NCBI RefSeq assembly: GCF_022539505.1
Contig: NC_061508.1
Span: 66,287,754 to 66,351,753, forward strand
Direction of reading: 5' to 3'
Length of the DNA: 64,000 nt
DNA from: Lolium rigidum
Taxonomy: Eukaryota; Streptophyta; Magnoliopsida; Poales; Poaceae
The translations under genes were made by a program, and so were the position numbers. Of the stretch, positions 22,614-32,849 are shown piece after piece; within the stretch, counting starts at the first letter, position 1; the number at the start of each line of letters is the position of its first letter. The notes under the pieces were generated by a model. It had not been told where the DNA came from. It ran no database searches and was given only the letters and a program-made list of their open reading frames with translations.

Positions 22614-23925
22614 AGCATCTCGCTACAACATTGGCCTTCCCTGGAGTGTAATTGATGGTCAAATCATAATCCTTGATCAATTCTAGCCATCTTTTCTGTC
22701 TCATGTTGAGTTCTTTCTGAGTGAAGAAATATTTGAGACTCTTATGATCTGTATAGAGCTCACACTTGGCTCCATAAAGGAAATGTCTCCATGTTTTGAG
22801 TGCAAATACAACTGCTGCTAGCTCTAAATCATGTGTTGGATAATTCACTTCATGAGGTCCGAGTTGCCTCGATCCATAAGATATCACTTTCCGATCTTGC
22901 ATGAGTACGCAACCCAATCCATGTTTGGATGCGTCACGAGTACACGGTGTAATCCTTGCCAACTTCCGGAACCGCTAACACCGGTGCCGTGGTGAGTTTC
23001 TCCTTCGTAGTTTGAAAACTCTTCTCACACTCCTCCGACCACACGAATGGTGTGTTCTTTCTTAATAGCTTCGTCATTGGTCCCGCTATCTTGGAGAATC
23101 CTTCAATGAATCTCCGATAATATCCTCGCCATTCCGAGGAATCCTCGGATTTCCTTGATGGTCTTGGGTGCTTCCCATTCTAGAACCGCTGCTACCTTGC
23201 TTGGGTTAACAGACTATTCCATCTTTACTAATGACATGACCTAGAAATTCCACTTGATCTAGCCAAAATTCACACTTGCTAAATTTGGCATAGAGTTGAT
23301 GTTCTCTTAGTGTTTGCAACACTAATCTCAAATGTTCAAGCATGTTCGGCCTTGTTCTTGGAATAGATCAAGATATCATCAATGAATACAATGACAAATT
23401 TGTCTAGATATGGCATGAAAATCTTATTCATGAGATTCATGAATATTGTCTGGGGCATTGGTTAATCCAAAAGGTACTACAAGGTATTCATGATGTCCAT
23501 ACCTTGAAACAAAGGCAGCTTTCGGAACGTCTTCCTTCTTGATCTTTATCTGGTGATAACCGGATCTTAGATCAATTTTGGAAAAGACTCCCGCGCCTCT
23601 AACTTGATCAAATAGATCTTGAATTCTTGGAAGTGGATACTTGTTCTTGATTGTGACATTGTTCAAATTTCTGTAGTCTCCGCACATCCTTCTACCACCA
23701 TCTCTTTTATCCACGAAGATTACAGGTGATCCCCATAGTGAAACACTTTCTTGTATAAATCCTTTATGTTCCAAGTCATCCAATTGCTCCTTAAGTTCTT
23801 TCAACTCCTTGGGCCCCATCTTGTATGGTGCCTTAGCAATCGGAGTCTGTTCTCGGAATTAGGTCGATAGTGAATTCTATCTCCCTATCCGGTGGCATAC
23901 CGGGTAATTCCGCAGGAAACACATC
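22606..23925 (-). pseudogene. Chromovirus reverse transcriptase and RNase H
   Basis: Frame 23819-23424 covers the RT fingers and palm ([43 protein letters not shown]). The catalytic FIDD-type motif lies just downstream near 23370 in another frame. Frame 22962-22606 is RNase H ([34 protein letters not shown]). At least seven one-base insertions interrupt the frame: near 22620, 22938, 23127, 23213, 23339, 23449 and 23846. Nearly all fall on CAG/CTG or CCG words. The gene would otherwise be continuous. Confidence 0.88.
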
Positions 23926-25548
23926 CTAGAATTCATTCACTACCGGTATATCTTCCAACTTCACCTCCTTCATGCTATTCAGCTGTAGCTCCACTTCAAT
24001 CTGTGTATGTTTGTCGCCTTGATAGATCATTCTACTTCCATCGGGACTTTTCAACGATACCGTCTTGTTTACACAGTCGATCAATGCTCCATTAGCTTCC
24101 AACCAGTTCATACCAAGAATGACATCAATGTCCTTCATCGGTAAAATGAACAGGTCCGCGTCAAACGCGCACTTATTGATCATGATGACTTGTTTTTGTT
24201 TGGTATGGGTTACTACTATCGTTCCCCCGCGTAAAGTATGGTTATGGGTGTATCTAACTTAGTGCAACTAATCCCATGTTTGATGATGAATTGTTGAGAA
24301 ATGAATGATGTAGTTGCACCAGTATCAAAAAGTACTTTGCCAGGATGAGTGAGTATCTGGAGCGTACCTATCACCGCCTGATCGGAGTTGACCACCTCCT
24401 CCAGACTGGTGCAGTTCAGCTTGCCGAAGGGCTTCTTATTCTTCCAGTTCCCTCCGGTATTTCCTCCTCGGCTTCCACCTCCTCCAGACTGACTTCCTCC
24501 GGTGTTTCTCTTGGGGCAGTCCTTCAGCATGTGCCCCTCCTGACGACAACCAAAGCATATAATCCTTGGTTTCTTGCAATCCTTGGCGAAATGCCCCGTG
24601 AGTCCACAGCCTTCGCAAACTATTTGATTTGCAGACTGGAATGCTTGGTTCTTCCTACTACCGTAGTAGTAGTAGTAGTAGTTGTTGTTGTTGTATCTGG
24701 GCTTGAAACTCAAGCTGGTATTAGGCTTGTTACTAACAAACCTCTTAGGCTCAAACTTGGCCTTTTTCCTTTTCTCCTCCTGCAGTTGTTTGAAATCATC
24801 TTCCAGAGTGATGGCCGCATCCACCAACTCTTGAAACTCCGTCGCTCTCATCATACGGAGCTGTACTTTGAACTGGGGACTTAACCCCCTCAGAAACCTT
24901 TTCTTCTTCTTGTCCTCAGTGTTGACTTCTTCAACAGCATACCGTGACAGCTTAGAGAATTCCCTGACATAGGTCAGGATGGCCTTGTCCTTTTGCTCGA
25001 GACTTTCAAATTCTTGACGCTTCAGTTCCACAATACTTTCAGGGACATTGGATTCCCTGAACTTCTTGGCAAACTCCTCCCAGGTAAATACCTTTCCAGC
25101 CGGATAAACGGCTACTATATTGTCCCACCATGATGCGGCAGGTCCACACAGCAGGTGGGTAGCATAACGGACCTTCTCTTGGTCATTGCATCCAACGGTA
25201 TTGAGCTTTCGCTCAGTATCCATAAGCCAATCTTCCGCGTCCATTGGCTCGGGCGCGTATGCGAAAGATATAGGCTTGGTGTTCTGGAAGTCTGCTAAGG
25301 TGACTCCCGGGTTCTCGGGTCCTCTACCCGGCTCGTTGCAGCGGCTCTTGAAAGAATTTGTTTTGCTGCTCCAACGTCACACGTTGTCGTTCCTCCACCA
25401 GCTGCATGTACTGGACGAAATTCTACTGCGTCATGGGTGGTGGTGGTGGTGGAAATTGATTCCAGGCTGCTTCATCAGCCTCTTCCTTTTGCTTCGCCTC
25501 GCGCTCCATGCGCTGCGCTTCGCTCTCCTCTCCTACTGGTCCCGACAT
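23926..25548 (-). pseudogene. Chromovirus gag and aspartic protease
   Basis: An ATG at 25548 opens a Glu/Gln-rich N-terminus with a poly-Pro run (about 25430-25450). After a frame break near 25330 the main frame 25244-24216 (342 aa) gives the retrotransposon gag domain (WLMDTERKLNT ... FRESNVPESIVELKR), a poly-Asn/poly-Tyr run, two CCHC zinc knuckles (CEGCGLTGHFAKDC and CFGCRQEGHMLKDC), a Gly-rich linker and the protease active site VLFDTGATTSF. Frame 24183-23926 completes the protease fold (DVILGMNWLEANGALIDC). Gag forms the virus-like particle and protease processes the polyprotein. Confidence 0.88.
24660..24694 (-). repeat. GTA/GTT microsatellite encoding poly-Tyr and poly-Asn in gag
   Basis: Six gta units followed by four gtt units on plus (tagtagtagtagtag, then ttgttgttg) read as a Tyr run and an Asn run between the capsid domain and the zinc knuckles. 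Confidence 0.9.
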
Positions 25549-25851
25549 AACCCCCTAGTTCTGCAACACAAGATGACACTCATAATTACTCCATGCGCAA
25601 GTTTTCCGAGCTCAACATTGTGCACAGAACTAGTCACGCAATGGAAATCAAGAAGCAAATCCAAATCATACAAAACATATACCATATATTTACATACTTA
25701 AGTGGTCTTATTACAATACTCAAGTCGATGTGAGTATGCAAACTCACTAATTAAAGTATATGTACAAATTTCTACAAAATATTACACACTACAATACACG
25801 TGGTACTTGTGTATTGTAGTCCTGCTTCCCTTGGTAGTCTCTAGTCGATCT

Positions 25852-26934
25852 TCACTCCCGATACATTCCAGGCTTCCATCCGGTCGAACGTGTCGTTCTC
25901 CTGACAAAACCTGGAACATAAGGTCTCCCCGTTGGCTGGTAGTCGGAATCAGATGATGATCCTAGGGAGAAATCAGTGTTCACGAACTGATCATTCAGTG
26001 CATCGTAGTCCACCCATCGGGTGTACTCCCCAGTACCTACACCATAGGTATTTCCTATATTCGTATCCGACTCAACCTGTGTCGGATACCCTCCAACTTC
26101 TTCCTCATTCCACGGATAACTTTGGTGCTGGGTCGTGGCATCTTCATTCACCTCCCCGTCATAATACGCTGAGGTACTATGAGTTCCAGTATCAGACCCC
26201 CAACGCCAACCCGTGGAGTTCTCTATAGGAGTCACGGAATGCTGATTGTTTCCGGATTCCTCTCCGCCCTCATATCCCCCATAGGAACTTCCCTGATAGT
26301 TCCCAGGTGTAACAGGTGTAGCTTCACGCTCAAGAGGATCTATACTAATGTAGTCACCAGCTGAGTAGACTGGTGTGTGCACCTCATTCTCCATAGGTTC
26401 CTTCCCCTTTGTCTCCTCCTTGGGTTCAGTAAACTCCTCCAGCATTGTATCAATTGCTCCCGCCAAATGACGGTTCAACTGAAAGAACAAGGATAGTAAG
26501 TTGCGGCTATTGTCCATGTATTTTGTCTGCTTTGCTGGTTTTCGTTTGGCATATTTGAAATGGTTAAGCATGGGATCATCGTCCTCCTCCATATGAGGAA
26601 TGTGTGTGAATTCGGAACCCATAAGCTCTTTCGTCTTATGCTCCCGAATATCGGTTATGGCTCTCATAACGGCTATATGGTAGGCTGTGTTCATAGTTCT
26701 GGCTTCCCCGCCGGCATTACTACGCTCATTCCCAAAGATTCGGGAAGTCGTAGCCCTACCCTACACTTGGCCAATACGAGTACCATCATAGTACATGTAT
26801 TTCTTTACTTGAATCTGGGGATCACACCCGAATTCAAGTTACATGGCACGTAGAATATCTGCAAGTCCTCCTTCATATTCACTCAGTGTGGAATCCATCA
26901 CTTTCACGTTTCGTCCCGAACGTGAACTTGCCAT
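25852..26934 (-). pseudogene. Extra sense-strand ORF upstream of gag in chromovirus A, function unknown
   Basis: A 280-aa open frame (26694-25852) lies between the 5' LTR and gag on the coding strand. The same frame extends upstream to an ATG at 26934 (MASSRSGRNVKVMDSTLSEY), interrupted only by a TAA (26839-26841) and a TAG (26761-26763). Both are compatible with C-to-T-type changes of CAA/CAG or TGG. The protein has a basic/hydrophobic N-terminal third (LFFQLNRHLAGAIDTMLEEF), an acidic middle rich in Gly/Ser/Tyr/Thr, and a short basic C-terminus (VRRTTRSTGWKPGMYRE). I see no zinc knuckle, protease or RT motif. It is not the standard gag. I do not recognise a function. Confidence 0.7.
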
Positions 26935-27116
26935 TGTGGGCTGTAGATAATAGAAAGAATATAAGATTAGTAATAATGCATCATAATAGAGATAATAAAG
27001 AATTATCGCACTAAAAGATATGATTGTTGTATTCTCAATTGAATATACACCATATTTTTAGAGAATTCTTTACTAGTCCTATTTGACTCCTAACGTTCGG
27101 TCCCATTTACACCCGA
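26935..27116 (-). other. Remnant leader between the extra ORF and the truncated 5' LTR
   Basis: AT-rich; no tRNA primer-binding site is present, and the expected LTR end is missing. The junction with LTR sequence lies in the shared word gaaaataatatgtg at about 27114-27127. Confidence 0.7.
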
Positions 27117-30100
27117 AAATAATATGTGTGATTTAAATCATTATTTAAATCCTCAAAATAGGACTTATTCTTAATTGTCTTAGAAAATTCTCTTTGATAT
27201 TTTATTTAAATAGAGAATTTTATGCTGATCCTTTTTCATATTTTTAATTTATTTTTAAGAGTTTTTATCAATTTTCTATTGAATATCAAAGTTTCATGTT
27301 TTTATTGAATTGTGAAAAGTCATTTTTGCCCCCGGGCCCACTCCGTCGTGGTGGCCCGGTGGGTTGGGCTAAACCAGCTCGGGTCCAACCGACCCGAGCG
27401 GTCGCTTGCTCACTCCCTCACCTCGCACCGCTCGACCTAACCCTAATCCCCTCCGCTCTCACCGGCGACCTGCGTCGCCCGCACCGTCGCCGGCCGATTC
27501 CGGCGGTCTCCGGCCGCCATGGCTTACGCCATGGGGCGCAATCGAACCGCCGTACGACGGCGATTCGCTCCCTCCGCATCGATTTGGAGCTGACGCTGTC
27601 CCTCGCTCGTCATCGACCCTCACCGCCATGCCTAGGGTTCGGGATCCGCTTGATCCCGTGGCTCCCCAAGCTCCGGCGTGATGGTCCTGTGGCCGCCACG
27701 ATGGGGTGGTGTTGTGGCGCCGCCATGGCCTGGCTTGGCCTGGCGCCGCCGTGGCCGCCATGGTGGTTGGCCAGCTCGACCCTGGTACGTCCTCCACCGC
27801 TTCTTCTCTCTTATGTCCTGTTCTTCTTCCTCTCTCAGTAGCTCTAGCCAAGGCGTTCCTCCTCATGGAGGGCCTCGCCGTGCCGTTGCCGTCGCTCCGT
27901 TGCGCCTAGCTTGCCGTGTGGCGTGTGCTGCTGTCGCTTGTGCTATCGCCATGAATTCTAGCTACAGTTGCTGCCCTATTCTCGCTTATTAGCTAGGCTT
28001 AATTCTTGCTATCTTGATTGTGCACAGCTTCGTGCATGTTTCGAAGCCACATGCTTGTTGAATCTTGCATATCCGGCTTGGATCCTTCCCCGTGCCTCTC
28101 GTTCTAGTTACTATTCTTGCTAGACACTCATGTGTATTCAATTTGGCTGCCCCGGCTTGATTACCATGTGTATTCCTTGCAATTTGCAAGCTCCAGGGCA
28201 CTCGGTATGCTCGTCCCTTGTGCTCAATTTCATGTGTATGCTTGATTGAGCATTACCGCTCGGTTTAACTACATGATTCAGTTGATGAGCACCAAGTGCT
28301 TTACTAATTTATCTTGATCTAGAGGTTCATCCCGCCTTGGATGTGCTTCCGGATACAATCATTTAATTATCTATTTATGTGTATGTGTGTGGCACAGATC
28401 GTTGCTCGGTGCTTGCTCAAGCATCACTGATGCTTGCAAGTGATCCTCTGGATCATTAGCATGTGTCTCGTTTCATGATTTACTTGTTATTATCAATTAT
28501 CCGTGTTGCCTTTATTGATTGAGTGGATAATTGATGTGAACTCGTGATACAAGTAATGATCATCACATTTGATTGGCTTAGGCTAGATGGATGCCCACAA
28601 GTGGTTGGGAACCCTAGCCCTTCTTTGAACCCAATCAGGGTGATGATAATTGTATTTGGCTTGTTGGTTTGGTCGTTCTAGGGTTTGAGGTGACCCCGGC
28701 AGTAGTCATATGCTGCCCTAGGGTAGCTCCCCTATTTGGTGGCTTTCTGTGATGGATAGATGCTCACTGGCTAGTCACTTAGTGAATTTCCAGTAGCCTT
28801 GATGTTGATAAATAGGATAGGCACATGTTGCCTGACAATCTGATGGTTTAGCTAGGCCAATGGGTGCTTTGTGAACCTGAATGACTACAAGGAGTAAATC
28901 CATGCTGGATTTCTCTGGTTTTGACACTGTGTTGTCACAACCAGTGTTCCCTGGTTTATTTTTCCTTTTAGCCTTGGTTTTACTTGCTGGCACCAATTGG
29001 TTTAGTAACCAAATGATGATACACCCAGGGTTTTCCTACCCTTCGTGCTCCCGTGATGCAAGCTCGTTAAGTATGAGCAAGATATGATCTTGCTCGGGCT
29101 CTTGTGTGGTATACCTCACTCCAGCCTCCTAGAAATAGGTGTTGGTGTAGAGGATTGCTTCTGTGATGCTTGGTTTGCTTGCCCTGCTCCTCCTTGCAAG
29201 CTTGTGGTGCTTTACTCCATCTGGTACTTGCTCACAGCTGACAGTTCTTGATGAATCTGTACCTGGATGGTTTCTGGTGGCTTGTTGTTCTTCCTGTTCT
29301 AAGTGTTCTTGCTGTTCTTGATGAACTTACCCAGGAGCTTGTGTCGATGGAATGTTTAGGGTTTGGATGGAAAAAGGTTTTATATCATCCTCACTTTGCT
29401 CTCCTGGTCGACAGCTGAGCCTGGCACCATTTTGGTGACTCCCCTGGCTTATGTGTGCTGTTGTGCATGCACATAGCCTGGTGAGCTGCCTGGTTGTGTG
29501 TGTGTGCAAGTGCTGTGCACCTGGGCTTGATTCTATCTATGGCATGGACCTGCTCGGCAGAAACTTGAGCATATCCATCTCATTCCATTGTTTGCTAACT
29601 CCGCCAAGTGGCTTTGCCACTTGGCTTAATACTTGTTTATTTGTGTATGTGTGCAGGTACCAAGTGTCGATCAGGATGAATTCAAGATCAGCAAGATCAT
29701 AGAATTCATGAAAATCACTTTGTAGTTTAGTTTATTTAGATAACTTGTAATTTTCCTTTTCCTTTTTCTATTTATTCAATTCTTGTAATGTGTTGTAATT
29801 CCATAATTCAAATCTGAATATTGTAAAGACAATGTATAATGTGTGTGATTATCAATAAAGCTCAAGTTTTCCTCAATGAGCTTTAAGTAATTGTTGTATT
29901 ACTTATATTCTTGCTTAATGATAATTTTTTGTTAAATTATCTCAAATTTGAATTATGTGATAACCATTTAATGTTTGAATTTGAAATTCAAATTCAAAGT
30001 TGGTTTGAATTCATTCAAACAACTTAACTTGTAATTCAATCATGCAACTTAAGATTTTTAATGCAATATCACTTCTCTCTTCTCAAAACCCTAATTTTAT

Positions 30101-30283
30101 ACAAGTAGGAACAAGTTCATCGCACTCTCGAAACCCTAACCCTGTAAGGTGTCGAGAGAGAAACTTGTCCCCCTTCGATGCAGTTTTTGTTTAAAAGCGC
30201 GAAATTTCCCCGTAAGTTACAATGCAATGCACATCCCTTTCTAAAATATACCCCTCGATCGTCTCTAAACCTGGGATATTACA
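27117..30283 (-). repeat. 5' LTR of chromovirus A, truncated at its primer-site end
   Basis: Homologous to 17808-20992 over its full length, ending ctgggatattaca at 30283. The last 1.76 kb of the LTR (counterpart of 16046-17807) and the primer-binding site are deleted. Differences from the other LTR are strikingly often of the ctg versus ctcg or ccg type. The GC-rich island at 27350-27860 gives short ORFs that are not genes. Confidence 0.88.
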
Positions 30284-30396
30284 AGTAACAAGTTCCAAGA
30301 CTCAAATATAAAACAAAATTTCTGTAGTAAAATAAAAACATGGGTTATCTCCCAAGAAGTGCTTTCTTTATAGCCATTAAGATGGGCTCAACAGTT

Positions 30397-31083
30397 TTAA
30401 TGATGCACTCTCAAGAAATAAGAGTTGAAGCAAAAGAGAGCATCCAGAAGCAAATATGAAACAAATTTAAGCCTAACCCACTTCCTATGAAAAGGAATCT
30501 TGTAAATAAACAAGTCATGTAGGCATAATGCAACAAGCATAGGAAAACTAGACAAGCGCAACTTCAAGATTTTCAGCATGTAGAGAGGTGTTTTAGTAAC
30601 ATGAAAACTTCTACAACCATATTTTCCTCTCTCATAATGATTTTCAGTAGCATCATGAACAAACTCAACAATATAACTATCAGATGAAACATTCTTATCA
30701 TGAGTCTCATGCATAAAATTATTACTACTCCCAACATAAGCATAGTCATTCTTATTAATTGTAGTGGGAGCAAATTCAACAAAGTAGCTATCATCAAATA
30801 TAGGAGGCATATTGTAATCATAATTAAATTTATCCTCCATAGTAGGCGGCACCAGAAGACCACTATCATTATAATCATCATAAATAGGAGGCAAAGTATC
30901 ATCAAAGAAAATTTTCTCCTCAATGCTTGGGGGACTAAAAATATCATGCTCATCAAAACCAGCTTCCCCAAGCTTAGAACTTTCTATATCATTATCAACA
31001 ATGGTGTTCAAAGCGTTCATACTAATATTACTACTAGCATGCAAATAAGGTTCCATAGGTCTTTTAATTTTCGCATCAAACAA
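30397..31083 (-). CDS. Small ORF of a non-autonomous gypsy-type element, function unknown
   Basis: A 228-aa open frame follows the primer-binding site. The N-terminal two thirds are acidic with repeated short motifs (PPIYDDYND, PPIFDDSYFVEF, SYIVEFVHD). The C-terminal third is hydrophobic and basic (ILKLRLSSFPMLVALCLHDL; IPFHRKWVRLKFVSYLLLDA) and could be membrane-associated. No gag, zinc knuckle or enzyme motif is visible. I recognise the sequence type as common in grass LTR elements, but know no function for it. Position directly after the primer site suggests it is the first translated product. Confidence 0.6.
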   Translation of the reverse strand: MFDAKIKRPMEPYLHASSNISMNALNTIVDNDIESSKLGEAGFDEHDIFSPPSIEEKIFFDDTLPPIYDDYNDSGLLVPPTMEDKFNYDYNMPPIFDDSYFVEFAPTTINKNDYAYVGSSNNFMHETHDKNVSSDSYIVEFVHDATENHYERGKYGCRSFHVTKTPLYMLKILKLRLSSFPMLVALCLHDLFIYKIPFHRKWVRLKFVSYLLLDALFCFNSYFLRVHH

Positions 31084-31204
31084 TCCATGTCTTAACTCAG
31101 AAATAGTTTAAAAAGCTCACGCTTGTTTTCCATTATGCCTTACTAGTGTTTAACAAGAAACAAAAAGATGCAATTGCAGGATCTAAAGGAAATAGCTTCG
31201 AGCA

Positions 31205-31372
31205 CTCACACACCGGCAACAATGCTAGGAAATAGCTTAGTAGTCGGAGGATGTGAATACCTTTTACCTTACCTCCCCGGCAACGGCGCCGTGAAAATAG
31301 CTTAGTTGCCGGGGTCCGGAGTGTGAGTGCCTTTTACCTTACCTCCCCGGCAACGGCGCCGTAAAAATAGCT
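31205..31372 (-). repeat. Tandemly repeated leader carrying tRNA-Asp primer-binding sites
   Basis: tccccggcaacggcgcc occurs at 31344-31360 (12 bp from the LTR, the usable site) and again at 31274-31290; a degenerate third unit (ccggcaacaatgctagg) is at about 31213. Each is followed by a(a/g)aatagctta/g. On minus this reads GGCGCCGTTGCCGGGGA, complementary to the 3' end of plant tRNA-Asp (GTC). Confidence 0.85.
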
Positions 31373-32849
31373 TGATGTCTACGCACGCTTCTATTCCCGT
31401 AGACAGTGTTGGGCCTCCAAGAGCAGAGGTTTGTAGAACAGCAGCAAGTTCCCTTAAGTGAATCACCCAAGGTTTATCGAACTTAGGGAGGAAGAGGACA
31501 AAGATATCCCTCTCAAGCAACCCTTTAATTACAATACAAGACGTCTCTTGTGTCCCCAACACACCTAATACACTTGTCAGATGTATAGGTGCACTAGTTC
31601 GGCGAAGAGATAGTAAAACACAGGTGGTATAGATGGTGGTAATATTGCAGGAAGTAAAGATGCAGTAAACGAACATGTAGTAGAACAGTAAATAAACGGT
31701 GCCAGAAAATAACTTGCCGGGCGTGGGAGGCAATTCTCCGTGGTGTAACTTTTCTATTCGGAAACAAGGCCTAGGGATCATACTTTCACTAGTGGACACT
31801 CTCAACATTGCAATCATAAAGGAATATAAATAAGCACTTCACTATGCTATTCTGAATTACTCTTTGGCAAGATAACGAACACTAATTCATCATGTAGGCA
31901 AACCTTAAAGATGTATTCCCAAGTACTAATAAACACCCCACGCCGTCACCGTGAGCATTCATAGGAGGTACTAACACACCACAATTTCATAGAGACATCC
32001 AACTCAAATCATAACTCGGTGAATAAGTATTCGTGAAATATAGCCTAAGAGACCCACACGGTGCACACACTCGTCACCTTTACACACGTCAGACAAGGAG
32101 TCTCCGGAGATCACATAAGTAAAATCCACTTGAATAGCATAACGACATCTAGATTACAAAGCTCATCATATGGATCTCAATCATGTAAGGCAGCTCATGA
32201 GATCATTGTATTGAAGTACATGGGAGAGAGATTAACCACATAGCTACCGGTACAGCCCTTAGCCTCGAGGAAGAACTACTCCCTCCTCATGGGAGACAGC
32301 AGCGGTGATGAAGATGGCGGTGATGTCGATGGAGATGCCTTCCGGGGGCACTTCCCCGTCCGGGCAGGGTGCCGGAACAGAGACTCCTGTCCCCCAGATC
32401 TTGGCTTCGCGATGGCGGCGGTTCTCGAAGGTTTCTCGTACCGTGGCTTTTCCGTATCGAAGATTTAGGTCAGGACGGCTTAAATAGGCGAAGAGGCGGA
32501 GTCGGAGGGGGTCTGGGGCAGCTAGACAACAGGGGGCGCCCCCCCTTGGGCCGCGCCGCCACCATGTGTGGTGGCCCTGGGCCTCTCCTCTGGCCCCTCT
32601 CCGGTGTTCGGAAGCTTCGTGGAATTATAAGGTTCCGGGCGTTGATTTCGTCCGATTCCGAGAATATTTCCTTACTAGGATTTCTGAAACCAAAAACAGC
32701 AGAAAACAGAACCGGCACTTCGGCATCTCGTCAATAGGTTAGTTCCGGAAAATGCATAATAATGACATATAATGTGTATAAAACATGTGAGTATCATCAT
32801 AAAAGTAGCATGGAACATAAGAAATTATAGATACGTTTGAGACGTATCA
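31373..32849 (-). repeat. 5' LTR of family C element (right), about 1.48 kb
   Basis: tgatgtctacgcacgc ... gagacgtatca on plus; on minus TGATACGTCTCAAACGTATC to ...GACATCA. The terminal palindrome gatacgtttgagacgtatc is at 32830-32848. The minus-strand U3 start resembles the other C/D LTRs, but the central 900 bp are unrelated to the left LTR (13117-14712). Confidence 0.87.

Larger units (their letters stand above)
16046..30283 (-). mobile_element. Tekay/Del-type chromovirus (Ty3/Gypsy), minus strand ('A')
   Basis: A 14.2-kb element: full 3' LTR (16046-20992), polypurine tract, integrase with GPY/F and chromodomain-like end, RNase H, RT, protease, gag, an extra ORF, and a 5' LTR truncated at its primer-site end (27117-30283). 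Gene order and RT/IN motifs are those of Tekay/Del chromoviruses. LTRs start TGTAATATCCC on minus. It interrupts family C sequence on both sides, but I find no clean 5-bp target duplication (caagg left, agtaa right), so the locus was rearranged after or during insertion. Confidence 0.88.
30284..32849 (-). mobile_element. Family C LTR retrotransposon, 5' part
   Basis: A 5' LTR (31373-32849), a tandemly repeated tRNA-Asp primer-binding site (about 31205-31360), one ORF (31083-30397) and about 110 bp more before it meets the chromovirus LTR at 30283. On the right it meets element B LTR sequence, so it sits inside that LTR. Confidence 0.8.

Noticed and set aside
16046..30283. Clean target duplication for chromovirus A (caag near both ends)
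   Set aside because: caagg at 16041-16045 and acaag at 30281-30285 match only by moving one LTR border; not convincing.
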